A DNA stretch of 64,000 nt, taken from positions 124,001 to 188,000 of the forward strand of contig CAVQWE010000027.1 in NCBI GenBank assembly GCA_963717385.1. The letters run 5' to 3'. Positions 17,468 through 25,433 of this stretch are shown here, piece by piece. A model generated the notes under the pieces. That model was not told the origin of the DNA and did no database searches. It saw only the letters and a program-made list of their open reading frames with translations. The position numbers and the translations under genes are program-made. The DNA is from Sva-07 sp963717385. GTDB lineage: Bacteria; Actinomycetota; Acidimicrobiia; Acidimicrobiales; Ilumatobacteraceae. Position 1 is the first letter of the stretch; each line of letters opens with the position of its first letter.

Positions 17468-18145
17468 TCAGCCGTCGGTGGTCTCGGTCATTCCGTCGTC
17501 CATCTCGTCGTCCATGTCCATGTCATCGCCGCTGTGGTCCATGTCCATGCCATCAATCGATCGCACTGGAGCGGTGACCGTCAGCTCGGTGCCATCATCG
17601 AAGATCATCGTGACGTCGACCGAGTCGACGAAGTCGGCCGCGTCGATGTCGAGCATCATGATGTGCGGGCCACCCGGCTCGAGCATGAACGTGGCGCCGG
17701 CAGCGATCACGAAGCCGTCCTCGCGCTCCTGCATCTGCATGGTTCCCGAGTCGTCCATCAGCGTTTCGTGGATCTCGACGGTGGCGTCGAACGGCACCGA
17801 GCCACCGATCAGGGTGATGTCCGTGTCGCCGTTGTTGGTGATCATGCCGTACGCGGCCGAGGCGGTCTGCCCCTCGGCGGGCTGGCGCACCCATGCGTCG
17901 GTCACGGTGATGTCGCCAACGGTGGCTTCACCGCCGGGCATCTCCGCCATGTCGTCGTCCATGTCGCTGTCCATGTCGTCAGCCATGGTGTCGTCGGAGG
18001 CCATGTCGTCCATGGTCGTCTCGGTGACTTCGGCAACCGTGTCGGACGAGCTGCTGTCGTCGTCGCTGCCGCATGCGGCCAGCGAGAAGATCAGCGCCGA
18101 CGCGGCGAGGGGGGCCAGGAGGGATTTGGTTCGAGTGTGGTTCAC
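17468..18145 (-). CDS. PCu(A)C copper chaperone-like lipoprotein with Met/Asp-rich tails
   Basis: 225 residues from GTG 18145. A signal peptide ends in the lipobox LAAC, so the protein is a membrane-anchored lipoprotein. The middle part is a PCuAC (DUF461) domain: VTDAWVRQPAEGQ, TVEIHETLMDDSG, and GGPHIMMLDI, supplying the family's copper-binding His and Met residues. PCuAC proteins deliver Cu(I) to the CuA centre of cytochrome c oxidase. Unusual are two acidic, methionine-rich segments, one between lipobox and domain and one at the C-terminus (repeats such as DMDMDD), which look like extra weak copper sites. No cox genes lie in this window. Confidence 0.85.
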   Translation of the reverse strand: MNHTRTKSLLAPLAASALIFSLAACGSDDDSSSSDTVAEVTETTMDDMASDDTMADDMDSDMDDDMAEMPGGEATVGDITVTDAWVRQPAEGQTASAAYGMITNNGDTDITLIGGSVPFDATVEIHETLMDDSGTMQMQEREDGFVIAAGATFMLEPGGPHIMMLDIDAADFVDSVDVTMIFDDGTELTVTAPVRSIDGMDMDHSGDDMDMDDEMDDGMTETTDG

Positions 18146-18250
18146 GCCCAACAGGTCGTCGTTCGCCACCGAGAGGTTCCCGAGCACCGAAAAATCCCGG
18201 GTTCGTGACGCTGAGCGCAAAGATCCGGGGCCATTTCGGGCGGAGGGGCG

Positions 18251-19888
18251 CTAGCGGGACTCCGAAATCGTGCCGCGGTCGAGGACGAGCGTTCGTGTCA
18301 ACCGCACCCGGTCGAGAAGATCCCGATCGTGAGTCACCAGGATCACGGTGCCGGCGAACGTCTCGAGCGCTTGCTCCAGCTGCTCGATGGCCGGGAGGTC
18401 GAGATGGTTGGTCGGCTCGTCGAGGACGAGGAGATTGGCACCGTTGGCCATCAGCAGCGCCAACGACGCCCGCGTGCGCTCACCCGGCGACAACGTTGCA
18501 GCGCCACGGTGAACATGCTCGGCGCCGAGACCGAACTTGGCGAGCAGCGTGCGAGCATCCGCCACCGACAGCCCGGTTGCCGCCGTGAACGCGTCGAGCA
18601 GCGACTCGACGCCGAGCAACGCAGATCGGGCCTGCTCGATCTCTCCGACGATCACGCTGGCACCCAGCGCTGCCTCGCCGGAATCTGGCCGCAGTCGTCC
18701 GAGCAGCAGCGAGATCAGCGTCGTCTTCCCGCTGCCATTCGGCCCGACCAAGGCGATCCGATCACCGACGAGTAGATCGAGGTCGACCGGACCCAATCGG
18801 AACGAACCACGCTCGACCATTGCGGCTCGAGCGGTTGCCACCACGTCGCCGCTGCGGCCAGCGGTGGGGATCGTCAAGCGCAGCTCCCAGGCTTCGCGGG
18901 GTTCGTCGACGACCTCCAACCGTTCCGCCGCCTTCTGCGTCCTCGCCGCCTTCCCAGCGAGTTGTTCGGTCTGATTCACCTTGTAGTGGCGGATGAACTT
19001 GTCGTTCTCGCCCGACTTCTTCACTTTGGCCTGGCCCTGCGTCGCCCATTCCCGCTCACGCTGGGCCCGCTGCTGCAACGCCGAGCGCTTGGTGTCGTAC
19101 TCCTCGAAACGCTCACGGGCGTGCTGCTTTTCGAGTTCCCGCTCCGCGAGGAACGACTCCCAACCGCCAGAGAACCATGTTGCTCGATGCGAGTGATGGT
19201 CGATCTCGACGACGTCGGTGATCGTGCGCCGGAGGAACGACCGGTCGTGACTCACCACCAGTACCGGCGCGTCGAGACCGAGAATCCACCGTTCGAGCCG
19301 GTCGAGTCCGTCGAGATCGAGATCATTCGTGGGCTCGTCGAGCAGGAACACGTCGAAGCGCGAGAGCAGCAGCGACGCCAGCGATGACCTGGCTGCTTCG
19401 CCACCCGACAACGTGATCGTCGGCTGGTCGAGCAGCCGTTCAGCGAGGCCGAGTTCGTGCCACACCTCGCCCACCCGACCCTCGAAGTCGGCAGCCCCCA
19501 GCGCCAACCAGCGATCGAGGGCATCGGAGTAGCGATCGTCGGCGCCGTGATCTGCCGAGGCCAGCGCCTCGGTTGCGGCGTCGAGTTCGGCCTGCGCTCC
19601 AGCGACGCCACTCCGACGCGCCAAGAACTCATTGACGGTCTCGGTGACCGACCGTTCGGGTTCCTGCGGCAGCAACCCCACGTTGGCGGTTCGTGGGGCA
19701 GCGTCGACAGAACCTCGATCCAACTCGACCTGCCCCGACAGCGCCCCGAGCAGCGTTGACTTGCCCACACCGTTCGGGCCGACCAGACCCACCCGGTGAC
19801 CGGGAGCGAGCGTGAGGTCGATGTCGTCGAGCACCACGAGGGGGCCGCGAACGACGGTGAGAGAACGAGCGATGAGCGATGCAGACAT
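18251..19888 (-). CDS. ABC-F family ATPase
   Basis: 545 residues with two ABC domains and no membrane helices. First domain: Walker A GPNGVGKST, signature LSGGEAARSS, Walker B FLLDEPTNDLD. Second: GPNGSGKTT, LSPGERTRASL, VLDEPTNHLD. Between them is a basic linker rich in Lys, Arg and Gln (about 265-325) that contacts the ribosome in ABC-F proteins. Members act in translation (EttA-like) or protect the ribosome from antibiotics. A leader of about 100 nt with a uORF and a hairpin by the ribosome binding site, as in several inducible resistance ABC-F genes, hints at the second role, but this is inference. Confidence 0.88.
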   Translation of the reverse strand: MSASLIARSLTVVRGPLVVLDDIDLTLAPGHRVGLVGPNGVGKSTLLGALSGQVELDRGSVDAAPRTANVGLLPQEPERSVTETVNEFLARRSGVAGAQAELDAATEALASADHGADDRYSDALDRWLALGAADFEGRVGEVWHELGLAERLLDQPTITLSGGEAARSSLASLLLSRFDVFLLDEPTNDLDLDGLDRLERWILGLDAPVLVVSHDRSFLRRTITDVVEIDHHSHRATWFSGGWESFLAERELEKQHARERFEEYDTKRSALQQRAQREREWATQGQAKVKKSGENDKFIRHYKVNQTEQLAGKAARTQKAAERLEVVDEPREAWELRLTIPTAGRSGDVVATARAAMVERGSFRLGPVDLDLLVGDRIALVGPNGSGKTTLISLLLGRLRPDSGEAALGASVIVGEIEQARSALLGVESLLDAFTAATGLSVADARTLLAKFGLGAEHVHRGAATLSPGERTRASLALLMANGANLLVLDEPTNHLDLPAIEQLEQALETFAGTVILVTHDRDLLDRVRLTRTLVLDRGTISESR

Positions 19889-19999
19889 GAGGTACTCCAG
19901 ATCCGCCGTCCTGACGGATCGGCGAGGGTCGGCCGCACAGGGGCGCGGCGCACACGGACGTGGGGACGGCTCACTGATCGGTCATCGTTCGCCACCGTA
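19889..19999 (-). promoter_or_regulatory. Leader region of the ABC-F gene, possible attenuator
   Basis: A TACGGT -10 box (19999-19994) starts a leader of roughly 100 nt, in contrast to the leaderless genes around it. It contains a four-codon uORF, a GCCGC/GCGGC hairpin, and a second hairpin (GATCCG/CGGATC, 19900-19920) whose base touches the ribosome binding site GGAG (19898-19895). Translation-coupled control is plausible. Confidence 0.45.
19971..19985 (-). CDS. Candidate leader peptide MTDQ
   Basis: ATG ACC GAT CAG TGA begins 8 nt after the TACGGT box, so it would be translated from a leaderless message, then the ribosome would stop about 80 nt before the ABC-F start. Its only support is position and context. 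Confidence 0.3.
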   Translation of the reverse strand: MTDQ

Positions 20000-20099
20000 G
20001 CCCGAGCCGACCGATCGGTCAGGCAGGGATTTTCGCCGCGGGTTGGGTGCCGCAACGAAGTTGTCGGAGCGCAGTGAAGGCGCCACACTCGGTGGGCCG

Positions 20100-21801
20100 A
20101 TGCCGACCGTGATCCTCCGCCCCTGGCAGCGTGCTGCGTACGAGGCATTCCGGGCGAGCCCCAACCCCGACTATCTCGCCGTCGCGACACCCGGCGCCGG
20201 CAAGACCACCTTTGCCCTCACGTGCGCCCGCGCCAGCCTCGCCGACGAACCACGCACGCTGGTGGTGGTTGCGCCCACCAGCCACCTGAAGGTCCAGTGG
20301 TCACTCGCCGCTCACCGCTTGGGCCTCCAACTCGACCCCGACTGGAGCCCCGGCGAGGGACTTGCTCGCGATGTACACGGGCTGGTGACCACCTATCAGC
20401 AAATCGCCACCGGCAACACCGCCGCCAAGCTCGCTGGGTTGTCGGCCGACGGGTTCGTCATCCTCGATGAGATCCACCACGCCGGCCACGACAGGGCCTG
20501 GGGCGACGGCATCCGAACCGCCTTCGGTCACGCCGCTCGGCGCTTGTCGTTGTCGGGCACACCGTTTCGCAGCGACGCTGTGCCGATCCCGTTCGTGCGC
20601 TACGACGCCACGGGCGGCGAGGGCGACATGGCCCATGCCGACTTCACCTATGGCTATGCAGATGCCCTCCGTGACGGCGGTGTCGTGCGGCCGGTGTACT
20701 TCCCTCGGGTCGATGGCGACATGGAGTGGACCACTGCGTCTGGCGATGTGATCAACGCCAGCTTCCAAGACGAGCTGGCCAAAGACCAGGTCTCGATGCG
20801 TCTCCGGACGGCGCTGAGCCTCGAGGGCGAATGGATGCCGAGCGTGCTCGCACGAGCCAACGAGCAACTGCGATCGATCCGCCAGGACCATCGTGATGCC
20901 GGCGGCCTCGTGATCGCCATCGATCAAGATCACGCGCAGGGAATCGCTCGCCTGCTGCGCGACCGGTTCGGCACGCCCGCCGACGTGGTGATCAGTGACG
21001 ACCCCACGGCGTCGAAGAAGATCGCCGAGTTCGCCCAGAACGACCGGCCGTGGCTGGTTGCGGTGAGGATGGTGTCCGAGGGCGTCGACATCCCGCGCCT
21101 GCGTGTCGGCGTGTTCTCCACCACCACCTCGACCGAGTTGTTCTTCCGTCAGGCGGTCGGTCGTTTCGTGCGCTGGCAGGCTGGCCGGCCGAGTCAGAAG
21201 GCCTACGTCTACATCCCCGACGATCCTCGTCTGCGCAAGCACGCGTTCGAGATCGCCGAGGCGCGCCGGCACGTCCTGCGTCCGCCTGCCAGCGACGACG
21301 GCGACGAGTTCCAAGCCGACGGCGGACTCGAACAGCAGGTGCACCCCGACGACGCAGCCGAGCAACTCGCGTTGTTCGCCGTGGTGTCGGCGACAGCCAC
21401 CGGTATCACCGTGCACACCGTGACCGAGGAGGGCGTGCGGTACGAACCGCTGTTCACACCCGACGAACTCGGCGTGGCGCGCTACGACGACGAGGTCGAG
21501 ATCGCCGAACCGCCCTTCGTCGCCGACCCGTTGTTGAGCCTCGACCTTCCCGAGATTCCCGACGGCGGCAGGCCTGGTGCCGTTCGGTTCGCTCAGCGTC
21601 GCCGAACGCAAGGACGACCTGCGCAACCGCAACGCACACGTCGCGAAACGCCTGGTCGACATCACCGGGTGGGGGCACGCAAAGGTGCAAGGTGAGATGA
21701 ATCGGCTGGCCGGCGTCACCCGGGTGGCCACGGCGACCACCGAGCAACTCGAACGACGCCTGCGCTACTCCGAGAGCTGGCTCCGCAAACTCCAACGTTG
21801 A
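20100..21801 (+). CDS. DEAD/DEAH-type helicase (one frameshift near 21575)
   Basis: About 565 residues. A superfamily 2 helicase core: Q-tip-like LRPWQRAAYEAF, Walker A ATPGAGKTT, motif II ILDEIHHAGH, motif III LSGTPFRSD, and C-terminal motifs V/VI (VSEGVDIPRLRVGVF, QAVGRFVR). The frame changes between about 21570 and 21580: the first frame reads to EIPDGG, while the rest (FGSLSVAERKDDLRNRNAHV onward, to LRKLQR) continues in the next frame, as if one base were added. The C-terminal part resembles a small DNA-binding tail. I chose ATG 20100. Substrate and pathway are unknown; similar stand-alone helicases occur in many actinobacteria. Confidence 0.8.
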
Positions 21802-21825
21802 TCGTGTGCAACCCTGCCGGGTGCG

Positions 21826-21860
21826 AACTGTCACAGTAGGCCCGGCACGGTGTGACGGTT
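21826..21860. terminator. Inverted repeat after the helicase gene
   Basis: AACTGTCACA and TGTGACGGTT pair over ten positions with one mismatch, around a 15-nt GC-rich loop. It lies 24 nt after the helicase stop and upstream of the next promoter, so termination is the simplest role; an operator is possible. Confidence 0.4.
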
Positions 21861-21864
21861 GGGC

Positions 21865-21892
21865 GGGGGCGGCGGTTCGGGGGCGGCGGTAG
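21865..21892. repeat. Two 14-nt G-rich tandem repeats in the DtxR-family promoter
   Basis: GGGGGCGGCGGT followed by TC, then the same 12 bases followed by AG, directly in front of the -10 box. The G-runs could form a quadruplex in the plus strand. Confidence 0.7.
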
Positions 21893-21895
21893 GAT
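21890..21895 (+). promoter_or_regulatory. -10 box for the DtxR-family gene
   Basis: TAGGAT, 6 nt before ATG 21902. Confidence 0.55.
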
Positions 21896-21901
21896 TGGGG
21901 A

Positions 21902-22561
21902 ATGCCTGCGAGCGGTGAACACCACCCCGCCTTCGAGGAGTACTGCGAGTGCATCTTCGAACTCCATGAGGACGACGTCGAGGTGATCCAGGCGCGAATC
22001 GCCGAACGACTCCAGGTGTCTCGTCCCGCCGTGAGCGAGATGATGAAACGCCTCGAAGCCGAAGGGCTGATCACCTCCGACGGAGGTATTCGCCTCACCG
22101 ACGAGGGGCGTCGACTCGGCGAGCGCGTCGTGCGCCGCCATCGGCTGGCCGAGGTGTTCCTCACCGACATCCTCAAGCTGAGCTGGGCCGAGGCACACCA
22201 CGAGGCCGGCAAGTGGGAACACATCATGAGCGACTCGGTCGAGAAGGCGCTCAACGACCTGCTCGGCTCGCCCACCACGTGTCCGCACGGCAACCCCATA
22301 CCGGGCTCCGACTACGAAGCACCCGACTCCGGGCCCTTGGCGGCCCTCACCGTCGGGTCACCGTTCACCGTTCGCCGGATCACCGAAGAACTCGAATTCG
22401 AACCGGGCTTGCTCGAGTTCCTCGAGGAGTCGGCCATCCAGCCGGGCAACCACGGCACGATCACCGCGGCTTCGCCCGATGGCACGCTCACCGTCGAGAT
22501 CGACGGGCGTCACATCGGTGTCGGTTCGTTCGCGAGCGAACGTATCCTGGTCACCTCGTGA
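21902..22561 (+). CDS. DtxR/IdeR-family metal-dependent regulator
   Basis: 219 residues in the usual three-part layout: winged helix (about 5-65; ARIAERLQVSRPAVSEMMKRL), metal-binding and dimerisation region (about 70-140) with GLITSDG, LAEVFLTDIL, HHEAGKWEHIMSD and CPHGNPIPG, then an SH3-like domain (about 150-219). The helix 'E-H-x-x-S/D' and the C-P-H-G-N-P motif supply known Fe/Mn-binding residues. It probably represses iron or manganese uptake genes when the metal is plentiful. No metal transporter is adjacent; a lipoprotein gene follows 22 nt downstream. Confidence 0.9.
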   Translation: MPASGEHHPAFEEYCECIFELHEDDVEVIQARIAERLQVSRPAVSEMMKRLEAEGLITSDGGIRLTDEGRRLGERVVRRHRLAEVFLTDILKLSWAEAHHEAGKWEHIMSDSVEKALNDLLGSPTTCPHGNPIPGSDYEAPDSGPLAALTVGSPFTVRRITEELEFEPGLLEFLEESAIQPGNHGTITAASPDGTLTVEIDGRHIGVGSFASERILVTS

Positions 22562-22583
22562 CCCCCGCCATCACGCACTCCCC

Positions 22584-23027
22584 GTGACCGACCGACGCCT
22601 CGCTTCCAAACTTGCCGCCATCGCCGTGACGAGCTTGCTCGTCGCGTCGTGTGCCGAGACCGTCGTCAACGAAACCTCCGACGCCGGCGAAATCAACGTC
22701 GGCGGCTCGTTCGAGACGGTGCCGACCACCACGCTGCCGATTACCGGCACCACGACCGAGCTCCTCGCTGAGATGTCGGATCAGATGAGCCAGCTCAGTT
22801 CGCAGATCTCGGCGCCGGGCGACGAGCAAGCCACGCTCGACCGGATCGAGAGGATCTGGGTGGTCGCACGACCCGACGTCGAGACCACCCGCCCCGAACT
22901 GGTCGTCGGTATCGACACCACGGTCGACATGGCGAGAACTGCCGTCACCCGAGTTCGACCCGCCGATGGCGACAAGGCGTTGCAGATCTTCACCGATCTC
23001 GTCGAGCGCTACAACACCTCCAGCTGA
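22584..23027 (+). CDS. Small lipoprotein of unknown function
   Basis: 147 residues from GTG 22584. The signal peptide ends in a lipobox, LVASC, followed by a Thr/Pro-rich linker (TVPTTTLPITGTTTE). The rest (about 55-147) is helical with an Arg/Glu-rich pattern and no domain I recognise. It follows the DtxR-family gene by 22 nt on the same strand and is probably co-transcribed, which might link it to metal response; this is weak inference. Confidence 0.65.
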   Translation: MTDRRLASKLAAIAVTSLLVASCAETVVNETSDAGEINVGGSFETVPTTTLPITGTTTELLAEMSDQMSQLSSQISAPGDEQATLDRIERIWVVARPDVETTRPELVVGIDTTVDMARTAVTRVRPADGDKALQIFTDLVERYNTSS

Positions 23028-23032
23028 CGCAG

Positions 23033-23055
23033 CGATCGGTGTCCGACACCGATCG
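23033..23055. terminator. Perfect 11-bp palindrome between convergent genes
   Basis: CGATCGGTGTC, one central C, then GACACCGATCG. It occupies nearly the whole gap between the lipoprotein gene and the oxygenase gene, which end toward each other. The one-base loop would open in RNA, leaving about 9 bp, enough for termination. Confidence 0.55.
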
Positions 23056-24108
23056 TCACATCGTGGCGTCGGGGTGATGGCGGGCCACGTTGTCGGGGTA
23101 GCTGCGGCAGTAGTAGTTCCACAACTGTTGGCCGTAGACACCGGCACCGATGTGGCTCTCGATGCCGTCGACACCGGATTCGATCTCGGTACGACGAGCC
23201 ATGAACCCTGCGCCCGAGTGACGTGGGCTCGCTGCGACCGCATCGACGAAACCCGACTCGAGCGGCAGCGGGTCGAGGCCGGTGGTGAGATCGGGGCCGT
23301 GAAACCAGGCCGACGACTGTCGAGCCTCGTCGGCGATCACCCGATGGGTGGTGGCAACGAAGTAGTTGCCGGTCATCTCCTGGAGCATCTCGCCGATGTT
23401 GACCACGAACGCATCCTGGCGAGGCGGTACCTCGACCCAATCGTCGTGGGGGTTGCGCACCTGGAGTCCGCCGACGTCGTGCTGCAACAGCAGGGTGAGG
23501 AACCCTGCGTCGTGATGCGGGTTGACGCCGGCACCGTCGGGCGGCGTGGGCGGGTAGCTGATCAGCTTGACGAACGACACGGGTCGGGCGCCGAAGACCA
23601 GTCGGAGGTGGTCGGGCTCGAGCCCGAGACCGACGGCGAACACTTCGAGCAGCGTGTCGGCGAGGGCACCCATCCGTTGGAAGTACTCGGCCATGTGGGC
23701 GTGGAATCCAGGCAGGACGTCGTCGGCCAGCCACTGGTTGGGGCCATCGAGGCGGAGATAGGCCGGTTCGGCGTCGAGGCCTCGAACCGGGTTCTCGGTC
23801 GACAGATCGAGTTGCTCACGCAGGTCGGGAAGTCCGCCGGTCAGTTCGGCGCCGATGCGCTCCCAGCCGCGGAAATGTGGTGACAGCGCCTTGTCGATGG
23901 TGGCCTTGGTCGCTTCGGGCAGCGCGAAGAACCGCCGCTGGTGTGCGATGTGTCGCTCGATGAACTCGTCGTCGATGCCGTGGCCGACCAGCTGGAAGAA
24001 CCCGACCTCGTGGCAGATCTGGCGCACCCGGTCGGCGAACGCGGCCGGGTCGTCCGACCACCCCGCGAGGTCGACTTCGGGAATCTGGGTGAACGTCGCG
24101 GCAGTCAC
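23056..24108 (-). CDS. 2-oxoglutarate/Fe(II)-dependent dioxygenase (IPNS-like)
   Basis: 350 residues from GTG 24108. The N-terminal DIOX_N part (about 5-120; FFQLVGHGI) is typical of isopenicillin N synthase-like oxygenases. The iron-binding H-x-D is in NPHHDAGFLTLL, the distal histidine in THRVI, and the 2-oxoglutarate-binding Arg-x-Ser is probably RQSSAWF or the nearby R-Y/F-S region. Such enzymes hydroxylate or cyclise small molecules. Substrate cannot be told; no biosynthetic cluster surrounds it. The C-terminus ends PDNVARHHPDATM. Confidence 0.85.
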   Translation of the reverse strand: MTAATFTQIPEVDLAGWSDDPAAFADRVRQICHEVGFFQLVGHGIDDEFIERHIAHQRRFFALPEATKATIDKALSPHFRGWERIGAELTGGLPDLREQLDLSTENPVRGLDAEPAYLRLDGPNQWLADDVLPGFHAHMAEYFQRMGALADTLLEVFAVGLGLEPDHLRLVFGARPVSFVKLISYPPTPPDGAGVNPHHDAGFLTLLLQHDVGGLQVRNPHDDWVEVPPRQDAFVVNIGEMLQEMTGNYFVATTHRVIADEARQSSAWFHGPDLTTGLDPLPLESGFVDAVAASPRHSGAGFMARRTEIESGVDGIESHIGAGVYGQQLWNYYCRSYPDNVARHHPDATM

Positions 24109-24114
24109 GATCCA

Positions 24115-24120
24115 AGCGTA
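24115..24120 (-). promoter_or_regulatory. -10 box for the oxygenase gene
   Basis: TACGCT on the minus strand, 6 nt before GTG 24108; it decides this start over longer open forms. Confidence 0.55.
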
Positions 24121-24184
24121 CGGAGTCGGCTCACGCCCGAGCGAGGGCGAAACGATCCGTTCTCGTTCGCGATCGCCGCTCAGC

Positions 24185-25399
24185 TCATCGAGCGGCGATG
24201 TCCGCCCCGGCGATGAAGCCGCTCGTCCACGCGTTCTGGAAGTTGAAGCCTCCGGTGACACCATCGACGTCGATGACTTCACCGGCGAAGTAGAGACCCG
24301 GCACGAGTTTGCTCTCCATGGTTCGAAAGTCGATCTCGTCGAGCGACACACCACCGCACGTGACGAATTCGTCCTTGTTCGTGCTCTTGCCGTCGACGGC
24401 GAACGTCGAGGTCGTGAGCTGTGCGAGCAGCGCTGTCGTTTGGGACTTGCCGAGCTGCGCCCACGTCGTGGTCTCGGAAATTCCTGCGGCCGCGAGCAGT
24501 CGCACCCAGAGCCGCTTGGGGATCGTGGGAAACGGGCTTCGGGCTGCCAGCTGGCGCTTCGCCTCGCTCCGACGCTTGTCGGCCACGACTGCTGCCGGGT
24601 CTGCGTCGGGCAGCCAGTTCACCGAGATGTCGAACCGATAGCCACGTTCGGCCAGTTCGCGAGCACCCCACGCCGAGATCTTCAGGATCCCTGGTCCACT
24701 CAGGCCCCAATGGGTGACGAGAACCGGTCCGGTGCTGGCGAGCTTGCTCTGCCGAATGCTCACGTCCGCCGGACTCACCGAGAGCCCAGCGAGGCCATCG
24801 ATGCGTGGATCTCGGATCTTGAAGGTGAAGAGTGACGGGGCCGGTGGTCGGAGCTCGTGACCGAGGCTCGCGGCGAGTCTCGCCCCGGCGGCCAACCGGG
24901 TTCCGCCCGTCGCGATGAGCACGTTGGCCGCGGTGTAGGAGTTGCCGGCGTCGGTCTCCAGCTCGAAGTGGACACCGGTCGCCCTGATGGAGGTCACCGC
25001 TTCAGAGGTGCTGACGCCGACCCCAGCGGCTTCGGCTGCGCCGAGCAGGGTGTCGACGATCGTCTGCGAGCTGTCGGTGTCCGGGAACATCCGGCCGTCG
25101 GCCTCGGTCTTCAGCGCCACACCACGACCGGCGAACCAGTCGACGGTGTCGGCGGCGCCGAACCGATGGAACGGCCCGATCAACGACTTCTCGCCGCGCG
25201 GGTAGTTCCGGCTCAACTCACGCGGGTCGAGACACTGATGCGTGACATTGCACCGACCACCGCCGGAGATCTTCACCTTGTGCAGCAGATGCGACGTCTT
25301 CTCGAGGATCAGCACCGACTTCGCAGAGTTCTCGGCGCACGTGATCGCAGAGAAGAACCCAGCAGCACCTCCGCCGACGACGATGAGATCAACGAACAT
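24185..25399 (-). CDS. BaiN/HI0933-family flavoprotein
   Basis: 404 residues. N-terminal Rossmann FAD motif VVGGGAAGFFSAI, then the family hallmark KISGGGRCNVTH (about 45-56) and a C-terminal FAD segment (GLYFAGEVIDVDGVTGGFNF). The family (HI0933-like, includes BaiN) oxidises or reduces a range of substrates with NAD(P)H and FAD; in gut bacteria one member acts on bile-acid intermediates, but most have no known substrate. Length is normal. A TACAGT box lies 8 nt before its ATG. Its 5' end faces the 3' end of the helD gene 34 nt away. Confidence 0.88.
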   Translation of the reverse strand: MFVDLIVVGGGAAGFFSAITCAENSAKSVLILEKTSHLLHKVKISGGGRCNVTHQCLDPRELSRNYPRGEKSLIGPFHRFGAADTVDWFAGRGVALKTEADGRMFPDTDSSQTIVDTLLGAAEAAGVGVSTSEAVTSIRATGVHFELETDAGNSYTAANVLIATGGTRLAAGARLAASLGHELRPPAPSLFTFKIRDPRIDGLAGLSVSPADVSIRQSKLASTGPVLVTHWGLSGPGILKISAWGARELAERGYRFDISVNWLPDADPAAVVADKRRSEAKRQLAARSPFPTIPKRLWVRLLAAAGISETTTWAQLGKSQTTALLAQLTTSTFAVDGKSTNKDEFVTCGGVSLDEIDFRTMESKLVPGLYFAGEVIDVDGVTGGFNFQNAWTSGFIAGADIAAR

Positions 25400-25407
25400 C
25401 CTCGATC

Positions 25408-25413
25408 ACTGTA
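25408..25413 (-). promoter_or_regulatory. -10 box for the BaiN-like gene
   Basis: TACAGT on the minus strand, 8 nt before ATG 25399, between this gene and the helD stop. Confidence 0.5.
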
Positions 25414-25433
25414 CGGACGACGAGGGTGCCGAC

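Noticed and set aside
16304..18208. 634-codon plus-strand ORF opposite lhr and the PCuAC gene
   Set aside because: It crosses two real minus-strand genes and their gap and has shadow-like composition (many Arg, His, Asp, Val) without motifs.
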